Source of the DNA: Massilia sp. NR 4-1
GTDB lineage: Bacteria; Pseudomonadota; Gammaproteobacteria; Burkholderiales; Burkholderiaceae_D
Direction of reading: 5' to 3'
Length of the DNA: 64,000 nt
Assembly (NCBI RefSeq): GCF_001191005.1
Contig: NZ_CP012201.1
Location: forward strand, 5,952,001 to 6,016,000
Shown here: positions 27,140 through 35,617 of the stretch, one piece after another
How positions within the stretch are numbered: the stretch's first letter is position 1
How the letters are laid out: every line of letters starts with the position of its first letter
Translations under genes and position numbers: made by a program
The notes under the pieces: generated by a model
What the model was told of the DNA's origin: nothing
The model's input: the letters and a program-made list of their open reading frames with translations, nothing else
Database searches by the model: none

Positions 27140-27892
27140 TTAGTAGAAGCTCTGGGCCAGCGAACCCAGCAGCAGTTGCCAGCCATCGACCAGCACGAAC
27201 AGCATGAGCTTGAACGGCAGCGAAATCACGGCCGGCGACATCATCATCATGCCCATCGACATCAGCACCGAGGCCACCACCATATCGATGATGAGGAAGG
27301 GGATGAAGATGGCGAAGCCGATCTGGAAGGCGGTCTTCAGTTCGCTCGTGATGAAGGCCGGCACCAGGATGCGCAGCGGCACGTCTTCCGGCCCCTGCAG
27401 CGCCGGCGAGCGCGAAATCTTGACGAACAGGGCCAGGTCGGACTGGCGCGTCTGTTTCATCATGAAGGTCTTGAGCGGGGCCGCGCCTTTTTCCATGGCT
27501 TGCAGCATGGTGATCTTGTTTTCCTGCAGCGGCTGGTACGCCTCGGTATAGATGCGGTCGAACACCGGCCCCATGGTGAAGAAGGTCAGGAACAGGGCCA
27601 GGCCGATCATCACCTGGTTGGGCGGCGCCGACTGGGTGCCGAGCGCCTGGCGCAGCAGGGAAAGCACGATCACGATGCGCGTGAAGCCGGTCATCATCAG
27701 GAGCGCCGCCGGGATGAAGGTCAGCGCCGTCATCAGGATCAGCGTCTGCAGCGACAGGCCGTAACTGGTGCCGCCGCCGGCCGCCGGCGTGCTGGTGAAC
27801 GCGGGAATCGTCGGTTCCGCCGCCGCCCACAGCGGCAAGGCCAGCGCGGCGCCGGCCAGCAGGAGCTTGCCCGCGGACTGCTTATTTATCAT
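27140..27892 (-). CDS. fliP: Flagellar export gate protein FliP
   Basis: Core export-gate subunit. From the ATG at 27892 the 250-residue precursor has a signal peptide (LLLAGAALALPLWAAAEP) and four membrane segments, with the hallmark FTRIVIVLSLLRQALGTQSA and PPNQVMIGLALFLTFFTMGP. The C-terminus MMMMSPAVISLPFKLMLFVL is conserved. It overlaps the end of fliO by 11 bases. The longer upstream frame lacks support. Confidence 0.97.
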   Translation of the reverse strand: MINKQSAGKLLLAGAALALPLWAAAEPTIPAFTSTPAAGGGTSYGLSLQTLILMTALTFIPAALLMMTGFTRIVIVLSLLRQALGTQSAPPNQVMIGLALFLTFFTMGPVFDRIYTEAYQPLQENKITMLQAMEKGAAPLKTFMMKQTRQSDLALFVKISRSPALQGPEDVPLRILVPAFITSELKTAFQIGFAIFIPFLIIDMVVASVLMSMGMMMMSPAVISLPFKLMLFVLVDGWQLLLGSLAQSFY

Positions 27893-28643
27893 TGCGTTTG
27901 TCGATCGTCTGTTTGAACCATTCGGCGAAATTGGCGCCCGGCAGGTTCTGCTGCGGCAGCGCGTCGGCCACGCCTTCCTGGCGCGGCATGCTGGCCAGCG
28001 CATTCATGCGGCCGGGCGAGGCGCCCACCACGATCCATTGTTCGCCCACTTCCACCACCAGGATGCGTTCGCGCGCGCCGACGCTGAGCGCACCCACCAG
28101 CTTCACGGTATTGCCGCTGGCGATGCTGCGCGGGCCGAAGCGCTTGAGCAGCCAGGCCAGGCCGACCAGCAGGCCCAGCACCACGGCCAGGGCCAGCGTG
28201 GTTTGCAGCAGCGAACCGGCGGCCGAAGGGCCGGTGGGCGCCAGTCCCGCATTCTGCGCGGGACGCGCGCCAGCCAGGGCCGCCTGCTGTTCCGGCGTGG
28301 CGACGGCTGCGCCATCCGCGGCAGCGCCGGCGGCGACGCCAGCTGCAGGCGCGGTGGCCGCCGCGTTCGCCGTCCCGCTGGCGGGCGTGGCGGTGCTATC
28401 GGCGGGGGCCGTCGCCGCGTTCGCGGCCGCAGTGGCCGGTACGCTGGCACCTGGCGGCGTGCCCGCCGCCTTGGGGCTGGCATGGCCGGAGGCGCCCGCC
28501 TCCTTGCCGGCCGCCGCTGGAGCGGGGCTGGTTTGGGCGGCGATGGTGCCGGAGGCGCTGTGCTGGGCCGGCGCGGGGCCGGCGGCGAGGAGGAGGGTGC
28601 AGCAAGCCGCCAGGAGGGCGGCGCGAGGGAAACCAGGCTTCAT
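27882..28643 (-). CDS. fliO: Flagellar biosynthesis protein FliO, with long Ala-rich linker
   Basis: FliO helps assemble the FliPQR gate. The 253-residue product has an N-terminal signal-like segment (AALLAACCTLLLAAG), about 110 residues of Ala/Thr/Gly/Pro-rich linker, one transmembrane helix (TTLALAVVLGLLVGLAWLL) and the cytoplasmic SLSVGARERILVVEVGEQW-type domain. The linker makes it about twice the size of short FliO proteins. Its start overlaps the fliN stop (ATGA) and its end overlaps fliP. Confidence 0.9.
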   Translation of the reverse strand: MKPGFPRAALLAACCTLLLAAGPAPAQHSASGTIAAQTSPAPAAAGKEAGASGHASPKAAGTPPGASVPATAAANAATAPADSTATPASGTANAAATAPAAGVAAGAAADGAAVATPEQQAALAGARPAQNAGLAPTGPSAAGSLLQTTLALAVVLGLLVGLAWLLKRFGPRSIASGNTVKLVGALSVGARERILVVEVGEQWIVVGASPGRMNALASMPRQEGVADALPQQNLPGANFAEWFKQTIDKRNDK

Positions 28644-29056
28644 TTATTGAGTTTTCGGATGCGTTCGGAAGGTGTGATGATATCGGTCAGGCGGATGCCG
28701 AACTTGTCGTTGACCACCACCACCTCGCCCTGGGCGATCAGGCAGCCGTTGACCAGCACGTCCATCGGCTCGCCGGCCAGGCCGTCCAGTTCCACCACCG
28801 AACCCTGGGCCAGTTGCAGCAGGTTCTTGATGGCGATCTTGGTGCGGCCCAGTTCCACCGTCAGCTGGACCGGAATATCGAGGATGAAGTCGATATCGTT
28901 ATGGGTTTCCGATTTCGCGGCGGTTTTCGAAAAGTCCTTGAAGACGGCGGCCGTGGCGGCCTGGCTTTGCAGGGCTTCGGCTTCCGCCTTGGCCTGCTCG
29001 GCAATGGCCGCGCCCCAATCGTCTTCTATGCTTTGATCGTCTTGATTGTCCGACAT
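28640..29056 (-). CDS. fliN: Flagellar C-ring switch protein FliN
   Basis: FliN forms the lower C-ring and docks FliH. From the ATG at 29056 (AGGAGAG upstream) it has 138 residues: a charged N-terminal extension and a C-terminal SpoA domain with DIPVQLTVELGRTKIAIKNL, LAQGSVVELDGLAGEPMDVL and VNGCLIAQGEVVVVNDKFGI. Eleven extra codons upstream are rejected as start. It overlaps fliO by four bases and is separated from fliM by 143 bases holding a large inverted repeat. Confidence 0.96.
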   Translation of the reverse strand: MSDNQDDQSIEDDWGAAIAEQAKAEAEALQSQAATAAVFKDFSKTAAKSETHNDIDFILDIPVQLTVELGRTKIAIKNLLQLAQGSVVELDGLAGEPMDVLVNGCLIAQGEVVVVNDKFGIRLTDIITPSERIRKLNK

Positions 29057-29098
29057 TCTTACTCTCCTGTGTTGCTGTTCCCGGCGCAATGCCGCTTC

Positions 29099-29199
29099 GA
29101 GGTCATTTCAAAATGGCCGTGGCGTCGTTGCGGCTCCTTGCCGTGCAGGCGCACTGTCTGCGTCGCCGCGCCTAGCCACGCCCATTTTGAAACGGCCTC
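29099..29199. repeat. 101-base imperfect palindrome between fliM and fliN
   Basis: Arms at 29099-29123 and 29175-29199 are inverted copies matching at about 22 of 25 positions, centred on TTTCAAAATGG/CCATTTTGAAA. The 51-base interior is GC-rich. The right arm abuts the fliM stop codon. It looks like a mobile-type intergenic repeat that could fold in the mRNA between two C-ring genes. Confidence 0.75.
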
Positions 29200-30180
29200 T
29201 TATTTGAGGTTATCGGCATTGGCCAGCAATTTCTCCACCTTCAGCGCGTATTGTCCATTCATTACCCCGTAGGTGCAATCGAGCACGGGCACGCCGTCCA
29301 CGGTGGCCTCGATGCTTTCCGGGATGGACAGCGGAATGATGTCGCCCACGCGCATATTCAGGATCTCGTCGAAGCTGACGCGGGCCGTGCCCAGGCGCGC
29401 CACCAGCTCCACCTCGGCGATCTGGATCTGCTGCGTCATCAGGCGGATCCAGCGCTTGTCCACTTCCAGCGCCTCGCCCTGCAGCGAGGAGGTCAGGGCG
29501 TCGCGGATCGGCTCGATCATCGAGTAGGGCATGCAGAAGTGGATCTGGCCTGAGACCGACCCCAGCTCCACGGTGAAGGTGGACGCCACCACCACCTCGT
29601 TGGGCGTGGCGATATTGGCGAACTGGGTGTTCATCTCGGAACGGATGTATTCGAACTCGACCGGGTACACCGGTTCCCAGGACTTGGTATAGGCCTCGAA
29701 CACGATGTCGAGGATGCGCAGGATGATGCGCTGCTCGGTCTGGGTAAAGTCGCGGCCCTCGACCCGGGTGTGGAAGCGGCCGTCGCCGCCGAACAGATTG
29801 TCCACCAGCAGGAAGACCAGGCCCGGATCGAACACCATCAGCGCCGTGCCGCGCAGCGGCTTCATGTGCACCAGGTTCAGGTTGGTCGGCACCACCAGGT
29901 TGCGGATGAATTCGCTGTACTTGGAAACGCGCACCGAGCCGACCGACACTTCGGCGCTGCGGCGCAGGAAGTTGAACAGGCCGACGCGCAGCAGGCGGGC
30001 GAAGCGTTCATTGATAATTTCCAGGGTCGGCATGCGGCCCCGGACGATGCGCTCCTGGGTCGCCAGGTTATAGGTCCGGACACCCGCGACTTCTTCCGGC
30101 GCCTGGGCGTCGTCCTGGTCGCCGTTGACGCCCTTTAAGAGGGCATCGACTTCTTCCTGGGAGAGAAAATTATCAGCCAT
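29200..30180 (-). CDS. fliM: Flagellar motor switch protein FliM
   Basis: FliM binds CheY-P and forms the wall of the C-ring. The 326-residue product starts MADNFLSQEEVDALLKGVNG, the conserved CheY-binding peptide region, followed by the CheC-like middle domain (TLEIINERFARLLRVGLFNF, then FDPGLVFLLVDNLFGGDGRF) and the SpoA C-terminal domain (LNMRVGDIIPLSIPESIEAT). Length and motifs are normal. It follows fliL by 22 bases. Confidence 0.98.
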   Translation of the reverse strand: MADNFLSQEEVDALLKGVNGDQDDAQAPEEVAGVRTYNLATQERIVRGRMPTLEIINERFARLLRVGLFNFLRRSAEVSVGSVRVSKYSEFIRNLVVPTNLNLVHMKPLRGTALMVFDPGLVFLLVDNLFGGDGRFHTRVEGRDFTQTEQRIILRILDIVFEAYTKSWEPVYPVEFEYIRSEMNTQFANIATPNEVVVASTFTVELGSVSGQIHFCMPYSMIEPIRDALTSSLQGEALEVDKRWIRLMTQQIQIAEVELVARLGTARVSFDEILNMRVGDIIPLSIPESIEATVDGVPVLDCTYGVMNGQYALKVEKLLANADNLK

Positions 30181-30202
30181 GACTCGCTACGAACGGTACG
30201 GG

Positions 30203-30742
30203 TTACTGAATGATAAAGGAGGTGAACAGGACTTCGCTGACATCCTGCGCATCGCCCCGGTCCTCGAACGGCAGCTTGATCTGCTCGATGATTTCGCTGC
30301 TGAGCTGCTGCTTGCCTTCCGGCGTATTGATTTCCGACGCGTGCTTGCTCGACAGCAGCAGCAGCACGCGGCTACGCACCTTGGGCATATTCTGCTTGAC
30401 GATTTCGACCTCTTCCAGGCTGCCCACCTGCAAGGTGAAGGCCAGCTGCAGGTACTGTTCCGAGCCTTCGGTGTCGGGCTGCAGATTGACAGTGAACGGC
30501 TCGACCGGCACATACACCGGCGGGCCGGCCGCCTTGTGCGATTTCTTGCCTTTCTTGGCCTTCGGCGCCTCCTCCTCATGGTCGGCGCTGGCGCCCTTGG
30601 TCAGGAACCAGGCCGCGCCACCGCCGCCGGCGCCCAGCACCAGCACGGCGGCGAGGATGATGATCATCATTTTTTTCTTGCCGCCGCCCGCTGGCGGCGC
30701 ATCGGCCTTGGCTTCCGCTTTCATCTTAGGATTCGCTTTCAA
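30203..30742 (-). CDS. fliL: Flagellar basal body-associated protein FliL
   Basis: FliL is a single-pass membrane protein beside the stator. The 179-residue product has a Lys-rich cytoplasmic start, one transmembrane helix (MMIIILAAVLVLGAGGGGAA), an Asp/Glu/Lys-rich linker and the periplasmic FliL domain (VYVPVEPFTVNLQPDTEGSE, then VRSRVLLLLSSKHASEINT). The true start may be the second ATG, six codons in. It opens the fliLMNOPQR block. Confidence 0.94.
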   Translation of the reverse strand: MKANPKMKAEAKADAPPAGGGKKKMMIIILAAVLVLGAGGGGAAWFLTKGASADHEEEAPKAKKGKKSHKAAGPPVYVPVEPFTVNLQPDTEGSEQYLQLAFTLQVGSLEEVEIVKQNMPKVRSRVLLLLSSKHASEINTPEGKQQLSSEIIEQIKLPFEDRGDAQDVSEVLFTSFIIQ

Positions 30743-30906
30743 GTCTGCCTTGCTGCTGTCTATCGGGGGATGCCGACATTATGTCCCATTATCCGCAATC
30801 GCAGTCCGCCGGGATCGGCGGAACAGAGGGCGAATCTGGGTGTTTCTTTGCGGTATTGTAACTTGAGGGCAAGCGAATGGGGCGGCGGCGCGCGCCGCCG
30901 TCCGCA

Positions 30907-32562
30907 TTAAGCAAAGGTGTCGACCACACCGAGGCCGCTGCGCACGCGCTGCGGGGCTGACGCGGCCGGTGCGCCATCGTCGCCCGCCGTGCCCGCGCCT
31001 GCGCCGCGGCCGCCCTGGCCCCGGTTGCCGCCGGTCTGGCGGGCGAAAGCTTCCTGCTGCTCCTGGCTGCCGGCCGAAACGGTGGCGTTGCCGAGCTGGA
31101 TGCCGGCCTCATTCATCATATCGCGCAGCTTGGGCAGGGCGTTTTCCAGCGCCTGGCGCACTTCCGGCTGGGCGGCCGTGAAGCTGGCGCTGGCCTGGTC
31201 GTTGGAAATGCTCAGCACCACCTGCAGCGGTCCCAGATCGGGCGGATTCAGGGTCAGCGAAGCGCTCTGCTCACCGCCGGCCGCCATCCATACCACTTTC
31301 TGGCCCAATTGCTGGTCCCAGGCCTGGCTGCCGACGCGCGCCTGCAACTGGTTGGAGGCGACCGCATTGGCCGCCTGCAGCGTGGCCTGGCCGGCCGGGG
31401 CCATGGCGGGCATGGCCTGCGGCGCGGGCGCGCTCTCGCGCTGCACCGTCATCACTTCGCCCTGGGTATTCTGGGCGCGCACGCCACGGCTGATCTCGTC
31501 GACCTTGGCCTGGGCCGCGCCCAGGGCCGGGGCGGTGGCGCCTTGCGGCGCCTCGCTGCCCGCACGGGCGCGCACGGCCGGCTCGCCGGCCGTATCGCTG
31601 AGTCCGGTCGTGGCGTCGGCGGCGGTATCGCCCGCCTTGGCTTCCTGCTTGCCGGCTGGGCTCAGGCTGGCCATGGCTTCGGCCAGTTCGCTGCCGCTGG
31701 CGGCGTGGGCACCGGCCTGCGGGGCAGGCGCGGCCTTGGCCTGGGCCAGGCTGGTGCTGAAATCCGCTGGCACGGCTGGCTGCGCGCCGTCGGCATTGCC
31801 GCCGCTGTCGGCGCTGCGCGCCAGGGCGGGGTCGATGGCCAGCGTGCCGGCTTTGTTTTTGGCGGCATCGGCCGCGGTGGCGCTGAGGGCCGCCAGCGCC
31901 GCAGCGTCCGCGCCAGCCGTGGCCTGGGCGCTGTCGCCGCTGCTGGCGGCGACGCTGGCACTACCGCCCAGGGCCGCTTTGGCGGCCGCTTCCGCCGCTG
32001 CCGCCTGGGCGGCTGCCGCAGCGGCGGCGGCCGCTGCGCTATCGGCGGCCGGCGCGGCGTTCTGGCCGTTGAGGCTGGCCATCATGGCCAGCAGCTGGGC
32101 GGCGGCATCCTCGGCGCTGGCCGTCTTCGTGCCGTCTTCCGCGCCGTCCTTGGCGCCGGCGGTGCTGCCACTCGTTGCCGGGATGGTGGCCGGGCTGGAT
32201 TCAGCCTGGCTGGCGCTGCCGCCCTGATTCTGCGGCTTGGCTGGCGCGCTGTCCTGGGCGGCCTGGGCGTTTTGCGTATTCGCGCTGTTCTGGGCGTTGG
32301 GCGCCGGCTGGGCCGGTTTGGCCGGCGCGGCTGGATTACCGTTCGCGGCGGGCGCCGGACGCGGCGGCTGGGCCTGGGCCGGCGCCGGGCGCGCCGCCTG
32401 GGCCGCCGGGGCGGGCGTCATGGGCGCCGGCTGGCGCTGCTCCATCTGGCGCGCCAGCGTGCTGCGGAACAGATCATCGGAGCTGCTGCCCGGCGGCTGC
32501 TTGGGCGGCGTCATGCCGGAAGCCGGGGCCAGGAAGGGATTGGTGGTGATCGGTGTCTGCAT
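30907..32562 (-). CDS. fliK: Flagellar hook-length control protein FliK
   Basis: FliK measures the hook and switches export specificity. The 551-residue product is mostly low-complexity Ala/Pro/Gln/Ser-rich sequence (residues about 20-400) followed by the compact Flg_hook domain (LGQKVVWMAAGGEQSASLTL, NPPDLGPLQVVLSISNDQAS, then RQALENALPKLRDMMNEAGI). That domain is diagnostic. A GC-rich hairpin (30887-30902) follows its stop. It closes the fliFGHIJK operon. A second FliK-like gene lies at 40275-41729. Confidence 0.95.
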   Translation of the reverse strand: MQTPITTNPFLAPASGMTPPKQPPGSSSDDLFRSTLARQMEQRQPAPMTPAPAAQAARPAPAQAQPPRPAPAANGNPAAPAKPAQPAPNAQNSANTQNAQAAQDSAPAKPQNQGGSASQAESSPATIPATSGSTAGAKDGAEDGTKTASAEDAAAQLLAMMASLNGQNAAPAADSAAAAAAAAAAQAAAAEAAAKAALGGSASVAASSGDSAQATAGADAAALAALSATAADAAKNKAGTLAIDPALARSADSGGNADGAQPAVPADFSTSLAQAKAAPAPQAGAHAASGSELAEAMASLSPAGKQEAKAGDTAADATTGLSDTAGEPAVRARAGSEAPQGATAPALGAAQAKVDEISRGVRAQNTQGEVMTVQRESAPAPQAMPAMAPAGQATLQAANAVASNQLQARVGSQAWDQQLGQKVVWMAAGGEQSASLTLNPPDLGPLQVVLSISNDQASASFTAAQPEVRQALENALPKLRDMMNEAGIQLGNATVSAGSQEQQEAFARQTGGNRGQGGRGAGAGTAGDDGAPAASAPQRVRSGLGVVDTFA

Positions 32563-32608
32563 GATAAAGCCGTCTGGTTAGTGCCGCCGGTTTGGCGCCG
32601 AGCAGGGC

Positions 32609-33049
32609 TCAGCGCTTGAAAAATGCCTGCCGGGACGCGTGTTCGTCCATGGCCTTCTGGTCGCGCTTGGCTTCCACCTTCTGCTGCTGGGCCACAGCCC
32701 GGTCGCGCAGGGTGGAATACGACATGCGCTTGCGTTCGGCCGCCTGCCAACTGCTTTTCTCCAGCGCGCCGCGCTGCTGCATATGCTGCACGATGTCGCG
32801 CTGGCCCTGGATCGCCGTATCCAGTTTCGCCATGAAGGCCTGGAAGTTGCGGTAAGCCATGGGCGTGATGCCTTGCTGCTGGGTTTCATCGAAACGCTTG
32901 CCATACTCGTCGCGGTAGCCGAGCAGCATATTCAGCTTTTCCTCGGCCTCGCTGGCCGCTTTCAAGGCCGCACCCAGGCGCTTGGCCGCATCGTCGGTTT
33001 CGCGGCGCGCCAGGTCGATCAGGGTTTCCAGTTGGGTTTGCGAGGCCAT
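32609..33049 (-). CDS. fliJ: Flagellar export chaperone-escort FliJ
   Basis: FliJ is the coiled-coil stalk of the export ATPase. The 146-residue product is almost entirely helical and charged (LETLIDLARRETDDAAKRLG, KLDTAIQGQRDIVQHMQQRG, DQKAMDEHASRQAFFKR), the usual FliJ pattern and length. It lies 35 bases after fliI and 46 before fliK. Confidence 0.94.
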   Translation of the reverse strand: MASQTQLETLIDLARRETDDAAKRLGAALKAASEAEEKLNMLLGYRDEYGKRFDETQQQGITPMAYRNFQAFMAKLDTAIQGQRDIVQHMQQRGALEKSSWQAAERKRMSYSTLRDRAVAQQQKVEAKRDQKAMDEHASRQAFFKR

Positions 33050-33084
33050 GATCGTCGATTATAGGCTTGCGGCGGCCGCGTCAA

Positions 33085-34860
33085 TCAATCGAATAGAGCG
33101 GTAAGTTGCCCCAAACTCTGGCCCATATCGACGCGCTCGGTGATCTGCTGTTGTAAAAAATGCTCGATCTTGTCATGCAAGCCGATGGCTTGGTCCAGCA
33201 CCGGGTCGGTGCCGGGCGTGTAGGCGCCGACGGCGATCAGGTCGCGGCTGCGCTCATAGCGCGAGAACAGCTGCTTCAGGTGGCGCGCCTCGTTCTGGTG
33301 CTCGTGCGAGGTGATCGAGTGCATGGCGCGGCTGATCGACTGTTCGATATCGATGGCCGGATAGTGGCCGGCCTCGGCCAGACGGCGGTTGAGCACGATA
33401 TGGCCGTCGAGGATGGCGCGCGCCGAGTCGGCGATCGGATCCTGCTGGTCGTCGCCCTCGGTCAGTACGGTATAGAAGGCGGTGATCGAGCCGCCGCCGA
33501 GCTGGCCGTTGCCGGCGCGCTCGACCAGCACCGGCAGCTTGGCGAAGACCGAGGGCGGATAGCCCTTGGTGGCGGGCGGCTCGCCGATGGCGAGCGCGAT
33601 TTCGCGCTGCGCCATGGCGTAGCGCGTCAGCGAATCCATGATCAGCAGCACGTTCTGGCCCTTGTCGCGGAAATGCTCGGCAATGGCCGTCGCATAGGCC
33701 GCGCCCTGCATGCGCATCAGCGGCGGCGTGTCGGCCGGGGCCGCCACCACCACCGAGCGCGCCAAGCCTTCCTCGCCGAGGATCTGCTCGATGAATTCCT
33801 TGACTTCGCGGCCCCGTTCGCCGATCAGGCCGACCACGATGATGTCGGCCTCGGTGTAGCGCGCCATCATGCCCAGCAGCACGGATTTGCCGACGCCGGA
33901 GCCGGCGAACAAGCCCATGCGCTGGCCGCGGCCCACGGTCAGCATGGCGTTGATGCAGCGCACGCCGACGTCCAGGGTTTCCACGATGGGTGCGCGGCCC
34001 AGCGGATTGGCCGGGCGCACATTGATCGGCGCGCTGTCGGTGGTCTGGATCGGGCCGAGATTGTCGAGCGGCCGGCCGGCGCCGTCGAGCACGCGGCCCA
34101 GCAGTTCCGGCCCGACCGGCAAGTGGCGCGCGCGGTCGCTCGGGCGCCGCCGCGGATGGCTGACGCTGCCCGGGCGCGGAATGGTCTGTTCGACCGGGAA
34201 GACGCGGGTGCCGGGCACGATGCCTTCGACATCGCTTTGCGGCATCAGGAACAGGCGTTCGCCTTCGAAACCGACCACTTCGGCTTCCACCTTGCCGCCG
34301 CTGGGCAGGGGCACGGTGCAGGCCGCGCCCACGGCCAGGCGCAGGCCGACCGCCTCCATCACCAGGCCCGCCACGCGCGTGACGCGGCCCGAGACCTGCA
34401 TCGGCTCGACGAAATCGCTGAGCACGGCGCAATCGTTGAGGTAGGCGCGCCAGCGGCCGGCGTGGCCCTGGGCGCTGCCGGTATCGAGCACGGCGCGCGG
34501 CGCGCGGGCCGGGGGCGCACCGTCGTCCGCGTCGCCCTCCAGGTCCGTGTCGCTGGCCATGCCGTCGCCATCGGCCAGCTCGCCGCCGTTGGCCATGCCG
34601 TCGCCATTGCTCATATCGCGGTCATCGGCCATGTCGCCGTCGCTGGCCATGCCATCGCTCAGATTGCGGCCGTCGGCCATGCCGCCACCGTCGGTGGGAT
34701 CGGTGGCATCGTCGGCATCGGCATGGTGCGCTGCCGGTTCGTCGAATTCGGCGTCGAGTTCGGCCATGGCGGCGGCCAGGTCGGCCATGGCGTCGGCATT
34801 GGCTTGCGACAGGCCAGCCGGATCGTGGGGCTTGGCCGGGGAGGAGGCGGGCAGGTCCAT
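33085..34860 (-). CDS. fliI: Flagellum-specific ATPase FliI with unusual acidic N-terminal extension
   Basis: FliI is the hexameric ATPase that energises flagellar export. The catalytic part is clear: GLFAGSGVGKSVLLGMMARY (Walker A), IIVVGLIGERGREVKEFIEQ and NVLLIMDSLTRYAMAQREIA (Walker B). At 591 residues it is about 120-150 longer than usual. The excess is residues 1-130, rich in Asp, Gly, Met and Ala, with a degenerate D-G-x-M-A pattern at 56-112. The ATG at 34860 follows the fliH stop after one base, so this start is supported by coupling, though internal ATGs exist. FliH normally binds the FliI N-terminus, so the extension is of interest. Confidence 0.94.
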   Translation of the reverse strand: MDLPASSPAKPHDPAGLSQANADAMADLAAAMAELDAEFDEPAAHHADADDATDPTDGGGMADGRNLSDGMASDGDMADDRDMSNGDGMANGGELADGDGMASDTDLEGDADDGAPPARAPRAVLDTGSAQGHAGRWRAYLNDCAVLSDFVEPMQVSGRVTRVAGLVMEAVGLRLAVGAACTVPLPSGGKVEAEVVGFEGERLFLMPQSDVEGIVPGTRVFPVEQTIPRPGSVSHPRRRPSDRARHLPVGPELLGRVLDGAGRPLDNLGPIQTTDSAPINVRPANPLGRAPIVETLDVGVRCINAMLTVGRGQRMGLFAGSGVGKSVLLGMMARYTEADIIVVGLIGERGREVKEFIEQILGEEGLARSVVVAAPADTPPLMRMQGAAYATAIAEHFRDKGQNVLLIMDSLTRYAMAQREIALAIGEPPATKGYPPSVFAKLPVLVERAGNGQLGGGSITAFYTVLTEGDDQQDPIADSARAILDGHIVLNRRLAEAGHYPAIDIEQSISRAMHSITSHEHQNEARHLKQLFSRYERSRDLIAVGAYTPGTDPVLDQAIGLHDKIEHFLQQQITERVDMGQSLGQLTALFD

Positions 34861-34861
34861 C

Positions 34862-35617
34862 TCAGTCCAGCCAGTTCAGATCCTTGCCCAGCGCATGGGT
34901 CAGGCGCTGCCAGCGCGAGGCCGCCTGGGCGTCGATCTGGTTGCTGGCGGTGTCGATCTTGCAGCCGCCGCGGCCGATGCTCGGGTCTTCGATCACGCTC
35001 CAGCCATCCTTCTCCAGTTCCTCGCCCAAGCCCTCGCGCACCACCTGCGCGTCTTCGGGATTGAGGGCCAGGATGGCGGGCGGCTGCAGCACCGGCAGGT
35101 ACTGGATGGCGTCGCGCACGATGGGCAGGATCAATTCCGGCTTGGCCGGCAGGGCGGTCTTGAGCATGCCCTTGGCCAGGTGCAGGGCCAGCTCCAGCAC
35201 TTCGTTGGCGATCAGCTGGTCGGCCTCGCGCAGCGCGGTGCTGAAATTGCCGGCGATCTCGGCCACCGGCTCCAGCGTCTTGGCGGTCGCCTCGCGCGCC
35301 TCGTCCAAGGCCTGGGCCTGGCCGTCGGCGTGGCCGGCCGCGTAGCCGGCCTCATAGCCCTGCTGGCGCGCCTCCTCGCGGATGGCGTTGAGCTCGTCCT
35401 CGGTGGGGTAGTCGGGATGCTGCTCCGGCTCGGCATACATGGCCGCTTCTTCGGCGGCCTGGGCTTCGGCCAGGGCCGCCTGCTCGCGCGCCAAGCGCTC
35501 CTCTTCCTCCTGCTGGGCTTGACGCGCCGCCAGCGTGCTGGGGCGGTTGTCGCCGAAGGATTTCATTTCCCAGCGCTGGAACGCTGGCTGGGGCTGTTTG
35601 GAAAAAATATCAGACAA
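34862..35617 (-). CDS. fliH: Flagellar export stator FliH
   Basis: FliH links FliI to the C-ring. The 251-residue product has a Gln/Glu/Ala-rich N-terminal coiled-coil (RQAQQEEEERLAREQAALAE), a Gly-containing helical stretch (YEAGYAAGHADGQAQALDEA) typical of FliH GxxxG regions, and the C-terminal domain (LILPIVRDAIQYLPVLQPPA, WSVIEDPSIGRGGCKIDT). It overlaps fliG by eight bases and is followed by fliI after one. Confidence 0.94.
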   Translation of the reverse strand: MSDIFSKQPQPAFQRWEMKSFGDNRPSTLAARQAQQEEEERLAREQAALAEAQAAEEAAMYAEPEQHPDYPTEDELNAIREEARQQGYEAGYAAGHADGQAQALDEAREATAKTLEPVAEIAGNFSTALREADQLIANEVLELALHLAKGMLKTALPAKPELILPIVRDAIQYLPVLQPPAILALNPEDAQVVREGLGEELEKDGWSVIEDPSIGRGGCKIDTASNQIDAQAASRWQRLTHALGKDLNWLD

